64,000 bases of DNA from Pseudisothecium myosuroides. Its lineage: Eukaryota; Streptophyta; Bryopsida; Hypnales; Lembophyllaceae. A program made the position numbers and the translations under genes. Position 1 is the first letter of the stretch. Each line of letters begins with the position of its first letter. This document shows, one piece after another, positions 48,249-61,180 of the stretch. The stretch covers positions 54,527,724 to 54,591,723 of the forward strand of contig OX637287.1 in assembly GCA_951799445.1 (NCBI GenBank). Direction: 5' to 3'. The notes under the pieces were generated by a model, which worked only from the letters and a program-made list of their open reading frames with translations, searched no databases and was not told the origin of the DNA.

Positions 48249-48420
48249 CACTAGAAGAGAAAGGGGTGTTTTAAGTAGTGTCCTAGACATCATGTCTTTT
48301 AAGTAACGTCTTTTAAATAAGTTTTTAAGTAAAATTTTACTTAAAAACTTACTTAAAAGACGTTACTTAAAAGACATGATGTCTAGGACACTACTTAAAA
48401 CACCCCTTTCTCTTCTAGTG
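48249..48420. mobile_element. near-perfect 172-bp palindrome with CACTAG ends
   Basis: The left arm from CACTAGAAGAGAAAGGGGTG to TTTTTAAGTAAAA is complementary to the right arm down to CACCCCTTTCTCTTCTAGTG. Arms are 86 bases with about one mismatch and no loop. CACTA-type ends suggest a minimal CACTA-like foldback element; no clear 3-bp duplication is seen (TAA versus AAT outside). A transcript would form a long perfect hairpin. Confidence 0.8.
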
Positions 48421-49646
48421 AATGATACATTGTTTTAGTTGAAAAGCAATCAATCTATAGTTGCAAAAAACAACTACGAAACAACTAGGAAAAGATTGCA
48501 ACTGTAAAATGACCATAGTTGTTTCTTAGTTGCTTTCTAGTTATTTTTTAGTTGCTTTTAGTCATACACTAGTTGTTTCTTAGTCATTTCCTACACTACT
48601 AAAAAAATTCAGCTTTTTAGTTGATTTGGTTGCATAGATTTTATTAACTTTTTTGTTGATTTGGAAAATAATTTGTTGATTTGGATAGAAATCAATAGAA
48701 AAGTGAACCAAATGAATGCGACCAAGTCAACAAAAAAATTGAGTTTTCTCGTAGTCGTTTCCTAGTCGCTTTTAAGTTGTACATTAGTTGTTTTTTTAGT
48801 CATTTTCTAGTTGTTTCCTAGTTGCTTCCAAAGTTCATTGCCATTTGTCTTATATCAATTGTCCCATATCAATTGTAAAGGTACCATTAGGTTGGACATA
48901 TAAGACTTGTAAGTTGTTGTAGACTTGTGCAATGAATTTTGTTGATTTAATTCTAAGATTTTTATGATTTTTAGATTTCTACAACTTGTAGAAGTCAAAA
49001 AATATTTAAAATCCAAGAAATTTTAAAATCTACGAAATTGTAAGGTTTCCTAAACCAATGAAATCTATTAAATACCAATATTTGAAATTTTGAAATCTAG
49101 GAAGAAGGTAGATCTGGAATCTAGGAATCTAGGAATAAGGTAGATCTAAAATTCAAAAATCTAGAAAAAAGGTAGTTTTGAAATTTTGAAATCTACAAAT
49201 CATTGAGATTAATATTTTAAAATCTACAAATCTACAAGTCGCAAATGAGTCACACATGAGGCATGACTTTTGCAATTGCTGTACCTTTTTCCTAGATTTT
49301 AGAATGTCCACTATGACTACAGGTCTCTGAATTATCACCAGTTGCAAACTAGTCGCAAATGTCCTATGCAATTGAAAACCAATTGCATAGTGTAGTTGCA
49401 CAAACCCACATTTTCTTCTAGTGAGTGATGAAGTTATTTAATTCCACAAGAATGAATGAAACCCTGGAATATATGGATGAACTTTTATTTATTGATCTTG
49501 GAAAAGAGTGTGCATTCATCCAAAACAGAGTGATCTACCATCCCAAGGTTTGGTAGCATTTTGCAATTTCTTCCACTAAAAAAAGAAAAATATCTCGCCA
49601 AATATTCCCTATAAAAAAATTTGCATCACTTTTTAGCAAAAGTTTG
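48421..49646. other. low-complexity TAGTTG-rich stretch, possible CACTA-type element
   Basis: Words such as TAGTTGTTTC and TAGTTGCTTTCTAG recur at 48440-48840, and AAATCTA(C/G)(A/G)AA words at 48950-49230. CACTACTAAAAAAATTC at 48594 and TTTTCTTCTAGTG ending at 49423 look like CACTA-type ends, the latter also matching the palindrome's CACTAGAAGA end. No transposase was found and the pairing is unsure. Confidence 0.3.
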
Positions 49647-50180
49647 CTCAAAAAACCGTGGGCCTCCATCCCACATTTCAGGTCTGAATGTAATACTCAT
49701 AAGCTCGCTCATAAGTGAACTCCCACCGACAGTATCACCATGGGGAGAACACCATTCAAATGATCAAATGAAATTCAGCACCAGATCGATAAATTCACAC
49801 CGACACTGTATCAAATTTTGGACTCTAATACAGGTTAGACTAGGGGACGAAACTCCTGAGCCACAATTCTGCGAGGGACACTGGAAGAAATAATGGGAGT
49901 GTGAGATATCAGAAAAAAACTTTCGAACAGGACGCGGTCCACGCGGAGCGGAAGCAACTCGGCCATTTCAAGCCCTTGCTTGTTGTGATCCACAAAAACC
50001 TTGCGTGCTGGCTTTGTCGTCGCTCACAGAAGAAACATTCTTCAACTTACCAGAAAAGATTTCCGAGCGTAAAGTAACGTGGATGCTACAATTCGATAGG
50101 CTTGCGTTGCCACTCAGTCGATCCTGCAAGAATGCAAAATTCCGGCGACGCTGGAGTTTGCCTAACTATGAATTTTAAAC
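49647..50180 (+). repeat. diverged duplicate of the receptor-kinase upstream region
   Basis: ACGCGGAGCGGAAGCAAC, TGCTTGTTGTGATCCACA, GATGCTACAATTCGATAGGC and GCTGGAGTTTGCC occur here in the same order as ACGCGGAGTGGAAGCAAC, TGCTTGCTGTGAACCACA, GATGTTGCAATTCACAGGC and GCTGGAGTTTGAC at 51905-52155. The partner lies just before the receptor kinase; here no kinase coding follows. A 25-bp tandem (AGTGAATGAAGTATGAATTG) lies at 50180-50226. Confidence 0.65.
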
Positions 50181-50334
50181 AGTGAATGAAGTATGAATTG
50201 TAAACAGTGAATGAAGTATGAATTGAAAAAGTGTGTTGATTATACAAGTCATATATATTTAAAGTAATTCTACAGTAGGAAGAGATAATTCTTCCGAAAG
50301 TGCAAGTCGCAATGAAGAAGTGTGTGAAAATTAC

Positions 50335-51277
50335 TTAACCCCTAAAGGACTGTTGTCCCTTCGGGGGACAAATGCGTTTTCGGGCAGGTACCTACGGGCT
50401 GAAATTTTCTTGTGATTTTTTGAAACTTTTTTTGGAGATAGAAAAACTGATAAGCTTTGTGGGAATATAATTTTTTTCACAATCGGTGCCCGGGAAAAAA
50501 AGTTATGACCAAATAAGCTCAAAAACAGGGGACGGCGGGCAGCTCGGGCAGCAAAAAAAAATGGACAAAAATTTGAATTTTTTTTTTTAATATTTTTTTT
50601 CTCATAGATTATATTTTTTTCTATCCAGAATGCTTTGATTCATTTCATTTGGATATGTTATGAGAAAGTTATGGACATTCTTGTTTTTCGGGCAGTTAGA
50701 GCATCTTCTTGAAAAAAATAACTTGTAGGATTCATTTCTGAATGCAATCTTTCAAATTTTTCAATTTTTTTTTTTTTGCATGGTTTAGTTTAGTTGCTAG
50801 AACAATCTCACCATTGGGATTAGTGAATTTTAATTCCATCTAAGAGATATTAATATTTTAGATTTTCCTTCTATCTCGTACTTACTTCTATTTAACAATT
50901 TTTTTAAGAATAATAATTAAGTTTTTTTTAATTTTTTTTTTTTTTCTAGACTCTCAACTCGATTCTCCTCTATAAAGATTTAAAGCTCAAAACTCTGTAG
51001 TGCAAAAAAATTTAATTAAAAATGTTTAAAGTCAAAAAATCTAGTCCCGCAATGTGCTGAAAAACTTGTTTTTTTCACTTTAAACGCAGATATCTTGCAA
51101 TCTATACGGTCAAAAATTCTGAAATTTTTTCCACACATTCTCATACTAGTTAGGTGTAAGATCCTACGGTTAGATTTGAAAAAAAAACATTTTTCAATTT
51201 TTTTTACTGTTTGCTATAGAAATGGCAGGTTTCACTGTTTTTTGGCAGAAAAAAGGCCTCGGTCCTTTAGGGGTTAA
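50335..51277. mobile_element. intact TTAA-flanked piggyBac-like MITE
   Basis: It is bounded by TTAACCCCTAAAGGAC at the left and its perfect reverse complement at the right (16 of 16). TTAA occupies the outermost four bases on both sides, the insertion site of piggyBac elements. It is 943 bp including both TTAA. Subterminal GTCCCTTCGGGGGAC (left) is itself a hairpin. There is no open frame of note, so it would need a transposase from elsewhere, such as the relic at 16880-17495. It separates the two copies of the receptor-kinase upstream sequence. The broken copy at 39415-42160 is its closest relative here. Confidence 0.85.
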
Positions 51278-52463
51278 GTAAGAATTTGAGTGAGTTCGTA
51301 CAAAGTCAACTTTGAACTGATTTTTTCAAAAATTTGACGCAAGATGAAAAAGTGTACCTCCTTCATAGCAGTCTAATTTTTCTCTCCCAATACGTAGACT
51401 TGATCAAAATCTATGATGGTTGAAGTTTTTTCTAGGAAAATGTGCAACTTCACATTGTTGGTGCTTTTGAAATTTGGCATGCATATAACCAACCCAATGT
51501 AATATGTGACTCCCAAATATAACTATGTGTAGTTGCAAAAATCTGGGCCAAAGAGGATTCAGAATCTGTAAACCTTGGAAGAAGGAAAAAAAAAATTAAC
51601 TTCAAATTCTATCATCTTGCAATCTATGTGGTCAAAATTTTCAAAGTTTTTCCCATTGATTCCGGTATTAGTATATTCTTTTTCGTATAGTGGAACTTTG
51701 ATAGTGTCACAGATAGGCGTAGTTTCCCAAGCAAGTAGTTCCCCGAGCACATTTCAAGGCTCACTTAGTCCACAGGTTGGCTGGGTTGGACAACCCCAAG
51801 TTTCTCACCTTGACGGAAAAACTACTGAGGTAAAATTCGGATTCAAATATGAATTTACCACCAGATGATGATGAAACTTGGAAATTTTGGAATACAGACT
51901 GACAGAACGCGGAGTGGAAGCAACGCAACACTTTCCTTGCCCCAAATTCAATGCTTGCTTGCTGTGAACCACATATATACTAGTTGCGTGCTTGCTTGCT
52001 CGTCCCTTCATAAGGAAAGTTTCAGAGGAAAAATTAGCATTGATGTTGCAATTCACAGGCCTTGCATTTCCACTCAATCAGGAGCGGGATCGACACTTCC
52101 CGAGTGGCAGAGCTTCGAACGCAAATTGCGCACGGGCTGGAGTTTGACAAACTAGACGGTGCTTCTACAACCTGACTCTTGCTGCTCTATCTTGACATCT
52201 TCTTGTTCCATGTTACAATTTTGAGCACCGCCAGAGCAGACCATTGCAGGTGGTTTTGAGCAACTCCGCTATTTCCATTCACGGTGCTGCGATGCAAACT
52301 GTCCTAGCTCGTCGATTTGAGTGGGGCTCTGTCTGTCGTCCCATAGTTAGAGCTTGCCGGTAGGAACGAATTCAACTGCTGCTGTCTTCATTCCAAGTCA
52401 AATTCTCGTGCGAATCGAATTCTACACGAGTTTTCTGGTAGCAAGGTGTAAAAGAGATTTATC
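51278..52463 (+). promoter_or_regulatory. upstream region and leader of the lectin receptor kinase
   Basis: About 51595-51690 resembles part of the TTAA element (ATCTTGCAATCTATGTGGTC). About 51725-52160 is the downstream member of the duplicated block. The segment from 52160 to the ATG is probably promoter and 5' leader. No other gene is seen. Confidence 0.45.
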
Positions 52464-55400
52464 ATGGGGCTCCGCCTCGACCACATGAGAAGCGTGGTGC
52501 TGGTTTGTGTTGTAATGTTGCTGCGCGACAGCTTGGTTGTCGCCCTCTTCGCAAACTACCTTACCCCGCCAGAGTGCAGCTCTGAATACGGGATGGATTC
52601 TCTGACTACGGGACCGTTGCACAGATGCCTCTATCCAGATAAAGTCCTTTTGAAGGAGAACGCAACTGGTCCCATGCTCTCCTTCAGGACTAATTTCATA
52701 GCAACGATAAATCTTGGCCAGCCCCATAGTCAGGTTGGCTATGGAGGATCCGCACGGAACGGTCTGGAAGGCTTCACCTTCGCCATGCTTCCCCACCCGA
52801 ATGCATCACTAGGCGGCAATGGAAGCTACCTGGGCCTGCTCAACGCCACATCCAATGGCGACCCTAAATCGCATACTTTTGCAGTCGAGTTCGACTTCGT
52901 GAAGAGCCCCCAGTTCTCGGACCCGGATAGAGGATTTCACATCGGGATCGACATCAACAGCATGAATTCGACCCATTCGGCTTTCTTAGAGGGACCAAGT
53001 GACTTCAGTCTCCTCTGGGTGTTGCAAGTGTGGATCGATTATAATGCTTCATCGCATATATTGAATGTTAAAACGGCTGACATCAGTCTACGTTCTTATT
53101 GTCCTTTTACAGACGAACCGTCTGAGGTGCAGTATATTGATGAGACCGGTTGGATTTTTTCCAACTCCTTGAGTCAACAGGTCGATCTCTCTGATGTGAT
53201 CGATGAATACATGTATGTTGGCTTCACTTCGAATAATCTCTTTTCGCCATTTTCGCCACTTGGAGAGTTTGAACTTTTTTCGGGTCCCGGAATGTTTGTT
53301 AATAGGGTGATTATGCAGACGTACACCTCGCCTGCTCCTAACATTATCCAGTTTCCATGTTATCGAGATCCCCATCTCTCTCTCTTCCAGTTGCACCCTT
53401 TCGAAGCCAGACTGTCGGCGATTCTGGTGTCACTCACAGTCATGGCGGCCATCTACGCACTGTTGTACAAGTGCTACTCTCGGTGGGTGGAGAGGCGTGG
53501 ATGGAGGTTCAAAATTGATCCGGACGACTTGGGAGACGCGGATCCGCACAAGTTCACGTATAGGGAACTGGCCATGGCCACAAAGAACTTCGACCCCAAG
53601 CAAGCGCTCGGACGAGGAGGCTTTGGGAGTGTGTACAAAGGCTTCTTGCCGGGCAACCAACAATATGTGGCTGTTAAGCGTGTGGCGCCTGAGTCCAGTC
53701 AAGGTGAGCGTGAATTTTTGGCAGAAGTGATGATCATTGGTAAAATCCGTCATCGCAATTTGGTGCGTTTGCAAGGTTGGTGCCACGAACGAGGCGAGCT
53801 TCTTCTAGTTTATGACTACATGCCCCAAGGCAGCCTCGACAAGCATTTGTTTGGCTGTCCCTTCTCTGCAACAATAGACTTACCAAGTGTTCGAGATGAA
53901 CAAGGGGTGGACAAATTGGTCGGTGTGGATGAAGAGTTGATCGTTAGATTCCACTGGGAAAAAAGGTATGATATCCATCTAATCCAAAAATATGTTCTAA
54001 TTTAGGGAGTGGTTTACGATCAATGCACATGTTGAGCCTCACAAAATACAATGTATATATAACAATTTTGCCAAGCTTATGCTTCAAATTGAGTTTTTTA
54101 GCACAATATTTATGAGTCAGGACATGAAGATCTTTTGGGATTAAGTGATGAAGATAGAAGATGTTGGAAAACTTAATACAAGACTTTGAAATGAAAAGGA
54201 GGAGAGTGATGAGAGACTAGATAATTGGACTAAAGAATGCTTGTGATTGTGGACATCATTCATTTTAGTACACCAAAGGGTTCAAAACATGTAGCTTGAT
54301 TATGCCATGTAGTCTCCTCCAACTTGGCAAATCAAAAAATGACATCTTGTTCATAACAAGTATGTATGGCTTATTAAAGAATCCATTTTCTCAGTATAGT
54401 AGAGCTCTCACCAATTATATATTCAAAGGCTTCATTGAAATCCTTTATTGAGTAGATTGATTAGTGTTAAGTAGCTGTGCATACTAAAATAAGTCCAAGC
54501 TTGACTCAAATGCCTCACTTTATTTAGAACAATGAGATGGATTTTTCTATGTAAAAAAACTCAAGCAATTGCACCACTTGACACTTGAGCCTTGGTCTCA
54601 AATGTAGATAGTAGCTTCCCTCTCTAGTTTAAATTGTTACATTGTGTCATTCTTAGAAGTGGGATGCATGCTAAACATTACTTAAAACATATACTAGCAA
54701 AATTTACTAAGATTTATACAAGTGACAATTGAAAGAATTTTTGTGGATCAACAGGTTCAAAGTTGTAGTGGATGTAGCCACGGCATTGGTGTACCTACAC
54801 ACAGAGTGTGAAGAGCGCATCATCCATCGTGATGTAAAGGCTGCCAATGTGATGTTGGACGCCAAGTTTAATGCCCGTTTGGGGGACTTTGGCTTGGCCC
54901 GTTCTTATAACCACAGCTTGTTGTCCCCTGAGAGCACAAACGTGGCAGGCACCTTTGGTTACTTTGCTCCAGAATTGTTCCATACAGGTAACTCCTTTCC
55001 TTTCACTCTTATTTCTTTCTAGTACGACGTGGGTGTCATGAACATGTATCCCATGTGTATATTGACTATTGTTCCACAATTTTACATGTACATTTCTAGA
55101 ATGGTTTTATTAGCAAATTTGTGCAATACTATCAATTGTCATCCACTGCATAGAACGAGATTCTTTCCTTCTTGCTTCTGGTTGGAAACCCCTAACCATT
55201 GGCACTAGAATCCTTGGCATGTAAGAGAATATCACATGGTTGGGAATGGTACATTCACTATTTCAGAACCCCTCAAAACTTTGGATCTATATGATGCACA
55301 TATATGTTGCGACAAATATGCCTTATGGTAAGCACTCCATATTTTATAAATTCAAGCACTTTTTAAAATGGATGGTATGCCATTTGGGAATGGAAGGAAA

Positions 55401-55898
55401 TTCATGGATTAAGCAAATGTAGAGTTTTTTTTATGTAGGTGGCTGATTTCAAAATTTTCTTCTAATGTAGGTAAACAAACGGAACAGACAGATGTGTACA
55501 GCTTTGGGGCTTTCTTGTTGGAGGTGGCTTGCGGTAAGAAACCCATTTACCATGAAGGAGGGGAGGTGAAGTTGTTGGTGGAGCAGGTGTGGCAATTGTG
55601 GGGGAGCTCGCACATTCTAGATGCAGCAGATGCACACCTTGTAGGGATGTTCAATGTTCACGAAATGACCAAAGTGTTATGTTTGGGACTTTTGTGCTCT
55701 CATCCTAGTCCTACCATGCGACCCTCCATGCGTCAAGTGTTGCTCATCCTCAATGGCGATGTCCACCTTCCGGAAGTGCCTCTCTCCAAACCCCAATTTG
55801 ACTACATCCCCAGAAGCTTGCCAGACAACCTCTCATGGACTTCAAATGCAAGTTCCATGTACTACACAGCATCGACAACTAGAGAGGAGACCAGATGA
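52464..55898 (+). CDS. L-type lectin-domain receptor-like kinase
   Basis: Plasma-membrane receptor kinase with a legume-lectin-type ectodomain; family members sense extracellular ligands in defence and development. Three exons (52464-53965, 54755-54987, 55471-55898) join in phase to 720 aa. Residues 1-27 form a signal peptide. The lectin domain (about 30-285) has GLEGFTFAMLPHP, FAVEFDFVKSP, HIGIDINSMNS, VWIDYNASSH and YVGFTSNN; several N-glycosylation sites occur. The membrane span is at about 315-333 (AILVSLTVMAAIYALLY). The kinase starts FTYRELAMATKNF, with P-loop LGRGGFGSVYKG (about 382-393), VAVKRV lysine, then IIHRDVKAANVMLD (RD type, about 521-534), GDFGLARS and GTFGYFAPE, DVYSFGAFLLEVACG and RPSMRQVL. 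All catalytic residues seen are intact. Ligand unknown. Confidence 0.95.
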
Positions 55899-56704
55899 AT
55901 TACTCTGGGCAAGGGAGTACTTGAGAATATGATACAGGGATATTATTTTGGTGTCACCCGTTCACACCCTGTTGGCTGCAAATTGGATCCTAAGTGAACA
56001 AGCTCTTAATTTTGAAAGCATCAAAATTGGCTAGAGTTACTTCCCCCTTGGCTTGAGATTATGATGAATCTCTCATCCTGCCATTTGAGAACCATGAATC
56101 AGACATCTCATAGCTCCATGTAAATTAGCAGTGCATATGTTTTTTTCTTTGCCACAGATTGCTGCTTTAGATCTTAGACCTGTTTGGTTATCTTGGCTCA
56201 CTTACATCTTTAAGCTCTTTGTAGTAAATTCGACGGTGCAATACTCTTCTCATGTACGCTTACTTCTGAGCCATCATTGGTTAATACTGTAACCACCATC
56301 ATGGGAATAGACCGGATTTTGTACGTAATTGCGTATCAGTATTCAAGAGTCAATACTTCTAAGAGCATGCGCCTTGAACCAAAACCGGCACTGCTGGGAA
56401 TCAAGTCTTCTCCATTTCGCCCTTGTACGCAATTAATGATCAATCTAAACGCCACCAGTGCATCAAGGTGAAGTACATTTCAGCGTTTAAATTCAGCAGA
56501 GCACGTCTCCATAAGTCTGTAACCCTTAGAATCTCATTCACTGGACTAAATTAAGCCTGCTACAATGCACGAATGTATGCACACGTGTCATGTGAGCGCC
56601 GGACTATTTGTTCTCTAATTGTACACACCTGATTGTATGGTCCACTACCGTTTCAGCACAGCACTCTCAGCTTTTCAGAGGGTTACCCTGCTCTTCGAAA
56701 GAAT
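55899..56704. other. 3' region of the receptor kinase
   Basis: No gene recognised. Confidence 0.4.
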
Positions 56705-56930
56705 CTAAACAACCCTAAATAACAAAAGTCGGACACCCAGCGAGGAGCCCAAATTGAAGCCTTCCAGCGCAATAAACCCCAGGCTATCAGCCAGTCTCAA
56801 CGACAAGAATGTAGCATACAAGAACAGAAGCCCCACTCCCAGGACCTTGTTCGGCGCCATGCCACGAGCAGGCAATACCAGCAGTCCCCAGAGCAGGCTC
56901 ACAACAGGAAACCCGGGGGATCTACCAAAC
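56705..56930 (-). pseudogene. isolated last exon of a polytopic membrane protein
   Basis: On the minus strand, after TTTTTAG, a frame of 75 codons runs to a TAG stop. It has three hydrophobic segments: VVSLLWGLLVLPARG, VLGVGLLFLYATFLSLRL and LGSSLGVRLLLFRVV. The pattern, with a conserved-looking LGVGLL.LY.TFL.LRLA, recalls the C-terminal membrane helices of cation/calcium exchangers, but this is a weak guess. No upstream exons were recognised between 56931 and 59100 on the minus strand, so it may be a truncated duplicate. Base composition is GC-richer than its surroundings, like the real exons here. Confidence 0.35.
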
Positions 56931-59900
56931 CTAAAAACAACCTCACGATCTCTCCCCTAGTTGGTGCGTATAGACTTGCTGTCCGTCACATTTCTCCTCA
57001 CATACAAACCACATATTATAGGCAGGGTAAAGACAAATGGAACTCCAAAAAATCTCCAGTGAGGAGTCTTCAATTGTCCTCTAAAATTACATTTTTGAAA
57101 TTTTTACAACAAAGGTTACATATGGATATCAAACTGAAATAAATTATACTTCTTAAATTGCAATGAAAGTGATTAAAATTTAATGATATAAAAAAATAGG
57201 AGATGTGTAACTCTATGGGGGCACACCTCCGATCTCACTCCCAAAAATCCAATCCAAAATAACCCCAAAATGCAAGTACACCTACAAACTGCTACTACTC
57301 CTACCACAATAAACGAACTTCATCAACATGGATGCTATCAAATGGAACACAGGCACAACATCCTCACTCGAGAATCATCCGACACATAATCCCGAAACTG
57401 AAATAGAAACTGATGCAAATTGAGTCGTAAACGCTTGAATGTGATTGAACTTCAAGCTAACCCAGGGGATCTTTACAGCGAATGCCATCACCTTCACTGT
57501 CGGGAAACAAAAGCAAGAAATCAATTACCCTACGTGAAGGTCAGATTCAGACATAAATTAAGTATTTTTTGCCTTGTCTACATTTTTGAATATATTGCAA
57601 GTGAAATTTTTGGAAGATTATAAGTAAATTTCTGGAATATCCTAGAATATACCACCTGTTGAATCCCTTTACGCCTGGAAAAAAAACTAATTTGGCACTT
57701 CACTGCCGAATCAGACCTTCACGTACAGTAATGCACTTGACAATCACTGGAGAAATCCAAAATGTTCATCGTAGGAATCTGTGGAGGATTCTAATAATAC
57801 TGAGTGTCCAGAGATCAGATACACTAAGAATGGAATTTGAAAGCAAAAGGACTTTGCTTGTTTGTTTCCATGACGATATACTCCTTTCATGTCTGAGGTC
57901 ATTTGGGTACGCACATTTTGGATTTCTAAATCTATCAAATTTTAGTGTTTCCAATTATGAGTACGTTACGTAGTTTTCCGTTTCCAAGATCTTGTCTTTT
58001 TTGTAGATTTCGGCTCAGATAAAAATCCTACGAGTAGGTCTATTGTTTTTTCAAATACCTCAACTGCCAAAAAAACACGAGATAGAACTCGTATTGCAAC
58101 TTTAACAGATTTTTCAAATTGAGCAGAACATTTTTGAGCTCTTCCAGCACTTCTGAAGAGGCTTTGAAGTTGTTCTAGGCAAGGATACGGTGAATTTTGT
58201 CACTACTGGCACATGAGACCTGTGGCAAGAGAGGCGGGCTTCATATTACTGCGCCTCTGAAGGCCCTGAAAAAGTCTCTAGAAGCTAAGTTATGTCTGAA
58301 GCAAGCTTATAGTCCAGCAGCTGGCCATGCTCTTACTGTGGTTTTTGAAAGCACTGCATCATGCCCAATTCTCTCACTCTGAATATTTGCTGTACACATT
58401 AATAATTTCCAGCGTGCAGACATGATTTAAGTGACTTAACTATTGTCACTGGAAGTTGCTTGACATGAAGATGTCACACACTTACTCACATCCGAAGATT
58501 TTAGAAAACTCCACAATTGTGTCCAAGGGAGTATACAAGTGTTTATAAGATTGAGGATCTTCAAAGACCTGACAATAGCATCTGCACCATACAATACAGC
58601 ACTTGTCTGAGATCCAATCCGATTGACAGTCACATTTTTGAACACAAGTATAGGAAGTTGAAAACCACTGCACTGCCATGTTGACGCCACTGATTTAAAA
58701 CTGGTAGGAAATGCCACGGAGAAGCTTGTTCTGAAAATGGTGCTAATCTAAGCTTATAACTTCAATCACAATCTAATGACGGGAATTTGAATGCTTCTGT
58801 CAAATCAGACTCAAAAACAAGTTCAACACTGTGTATCTAGGTTAATGTAGGGTGAGTGGATTTGTGGTGTTGCCTTGAACTCCAAGAATGGACCTCCGTC
58901 CGCGCGGTTTGAGAGGGCGAACAATTGCAGTCCCAAGTCACAAACCCATGGAGCCACATCCCTTGCCATGTCACACTAAGGTGGCCTCGATCTTAATCAG
59001 GCACGCAGCCGCAAACCTTTGACCAGGTGGCCACACAACCAACCCGCCTTGGTGGAGCTCAACTGAATGAGATTTCAAATCACCAAAAGGCCAGAATCGC
59101 CACCGGAGATGGACAGGCTACCTTCATTTTTTAAGTGGAGATTTTTCCGGTGCACATACCTTACCTTATTGTGAAGCCATCATCATGTGATTTTATTTTT
59201 TTATTTTTTAAACACCATGTAATATTTGCTTGCACCAGTTGCTTACAGTACTATGGAAGAGCACATCACGGGGGTTAATTGGCTCTGACATGAAGAAAAG
59301 GAGACCAGGAGAAAGAAAGGCTTTGCATTGACATGAGTTACATGTGAGGAAGTTTAAATAGGAAACATGGTACTTGAAAAGGGAGCTAGTGCAATAGGCA
59401 CACAGTCTCACAAAGTACTTGCTTGTTTCGTTTATTATCTCTACCCATGAGGAGAGATATAGCAGCGGTGTGCAATGCTAGGTCAAAAGTTCAAAAGTTA
59501 TGGAGGCAAATGAAAGTGAAACATGTGTTAAAAAGCAATAGTGGCATGTTGGGCAACTTTGAATTCTTAAAAATTTATTACTTATGTATAGTAGAATTGT
59601 GACATGTAGATGTTTAGGATTTCTTCACATCCACTACTTCCCAAATCCCAAGTGCCACTGAATTCTTAAAATTTAAATGGTAGAGAGCTGAAAAATTGGG
59701 ATTCGAGGTTTTACACTACGTCCCAAGTTCCAAAGCCCACACCTCTCCAAAACACCTATAGTCATATCAACAATTTGAGGAGAGTTTTGGAGTCTGAGGA
59801 AGTAGAACTTGGAGGCCAAATTAGGTCTAGCAAAAGTGGAGGCCTAAGTCAACCTCCAAGTCCCAACTATAGTTTTGAGTATAAAATTTGGAGAAAAAAC

Positions 59901-61180
59901 ACAATATGAACTACCCTAATTGTCTAAGAATTTGCCTAGATTTGTCCAAAGCAAATTTGATGCAATAAATGCCTAAAAAATAGCTTTTGATTTTTTAATC
60001 CATTAGAGGAGCGCTTAATTGTTATAAAATATTATACAAGAGACAAATTGGGACTCAGAGTTGGGACTTTGGTCTTCACACTATGAAGTTCCAAGTCTTA
60101 CATTTGATATTTTTCATTCACTTTCTACAACCCAAAGAAGTTGGGATTTGGCTTTGAACCAAGAATTAGAAAATTGGGACTTGGGACAAAGTGTGAAGTA
60201 CCCTTTTGAAGTAGTATTATTCTACAATTATTTCCTACGGATTTTCATATAATAGCCAAATAGAAGATTGCACTAAGATCATGTGAAAAGAGATATACAA
60301 AAGTATCACATATTTATTTGGGTAGATAAACTTACAATTCGCCATAATTTGTTTTGGGTAGTGCAAAAAGTGATTTTCACTTAGTGGTGAAGCTTTTTAC
60401 ATCCATGGGCATGTTTGAAACTATATATACCTTTCTACCTTTTTTCTTTCTTTTCTTATCACAACTTTGAATTTCAAAATTTATTTACATAGCTTACATT
60501 CAACATAAATCACGTTTCAGAACATTAAAGACCTGTATAAAAATGGAGATAAGATCCATTCTAATGAGAAAAAGTACTTGAATGCTATGTGAATGGTGCT
60601 TATCTTACCTAAGTAACCTACAATATTTATCACAAATATGTGGAAATCCTATTATATAATTGATATATAACTTAGACTCTCATATTCTTAACTTGTAAAA
60701 AACGTATTTTCTATTAATGATGATTTTTTCATAAATTTTGATGGAAAACCAAAATTAGTGTCATTGTTTAAAGTAAAAGATGGAAATAAAATTATGTCAA
60801 TTATAACTCTGCATAAGAACTCTTTTAGGATATTTACCATAAATGAAGGTTAGAATGAAAAATATAATTTTATAATTTAAACTTAAGAACCATTTCAAAA
60901 GAAGGAAATACAAATGAAAAATAGACAATGTTATGTAATTTGGATTCTATACTTGGAGCTTGCAATTGCAATAATTCTTTCAATTTTTGGATTTTTTTCT
61001 TAATATTAAAAGATGGAATTGAAAAAACAACATGTAAAGCTTCATTTTCTTAGTTTAAATCAAATACCTAAAATGGATGTTTTGAAAGTTACAATCAAGG
61101 TTGATTAAATACATTATGGTTTTGGGGATGCACGAACAATGGAACTTTAGAGGTTAACCATGTAACACTAATGCGGACAC
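56931..61180. other. AT-rich stretch without a recognised gene
   Basis: GC-richer patches at about 58200-58380 and 58870-59140 contain short frames with no recognised domain. Nothing else is supported. Confidence 0.4.

Noticed and set aside
48249..48420. Calling the palindrome a miRNA precursor
   Set aside because: It has no loop, is nearly perfect over 86 bases and has CACTAG ends, which fits a foldback element better.
48594..49423. A complete CACTA transposon
   Set aside because: The two ends differ after CACTA, no 3-bp duplication is visible and there is no transposase; left as a possibility only.
53430..53786. Minus-strand frame opposite the kinase domain
   Set aside because: It is the antisense shadow of conserved kinase codons.
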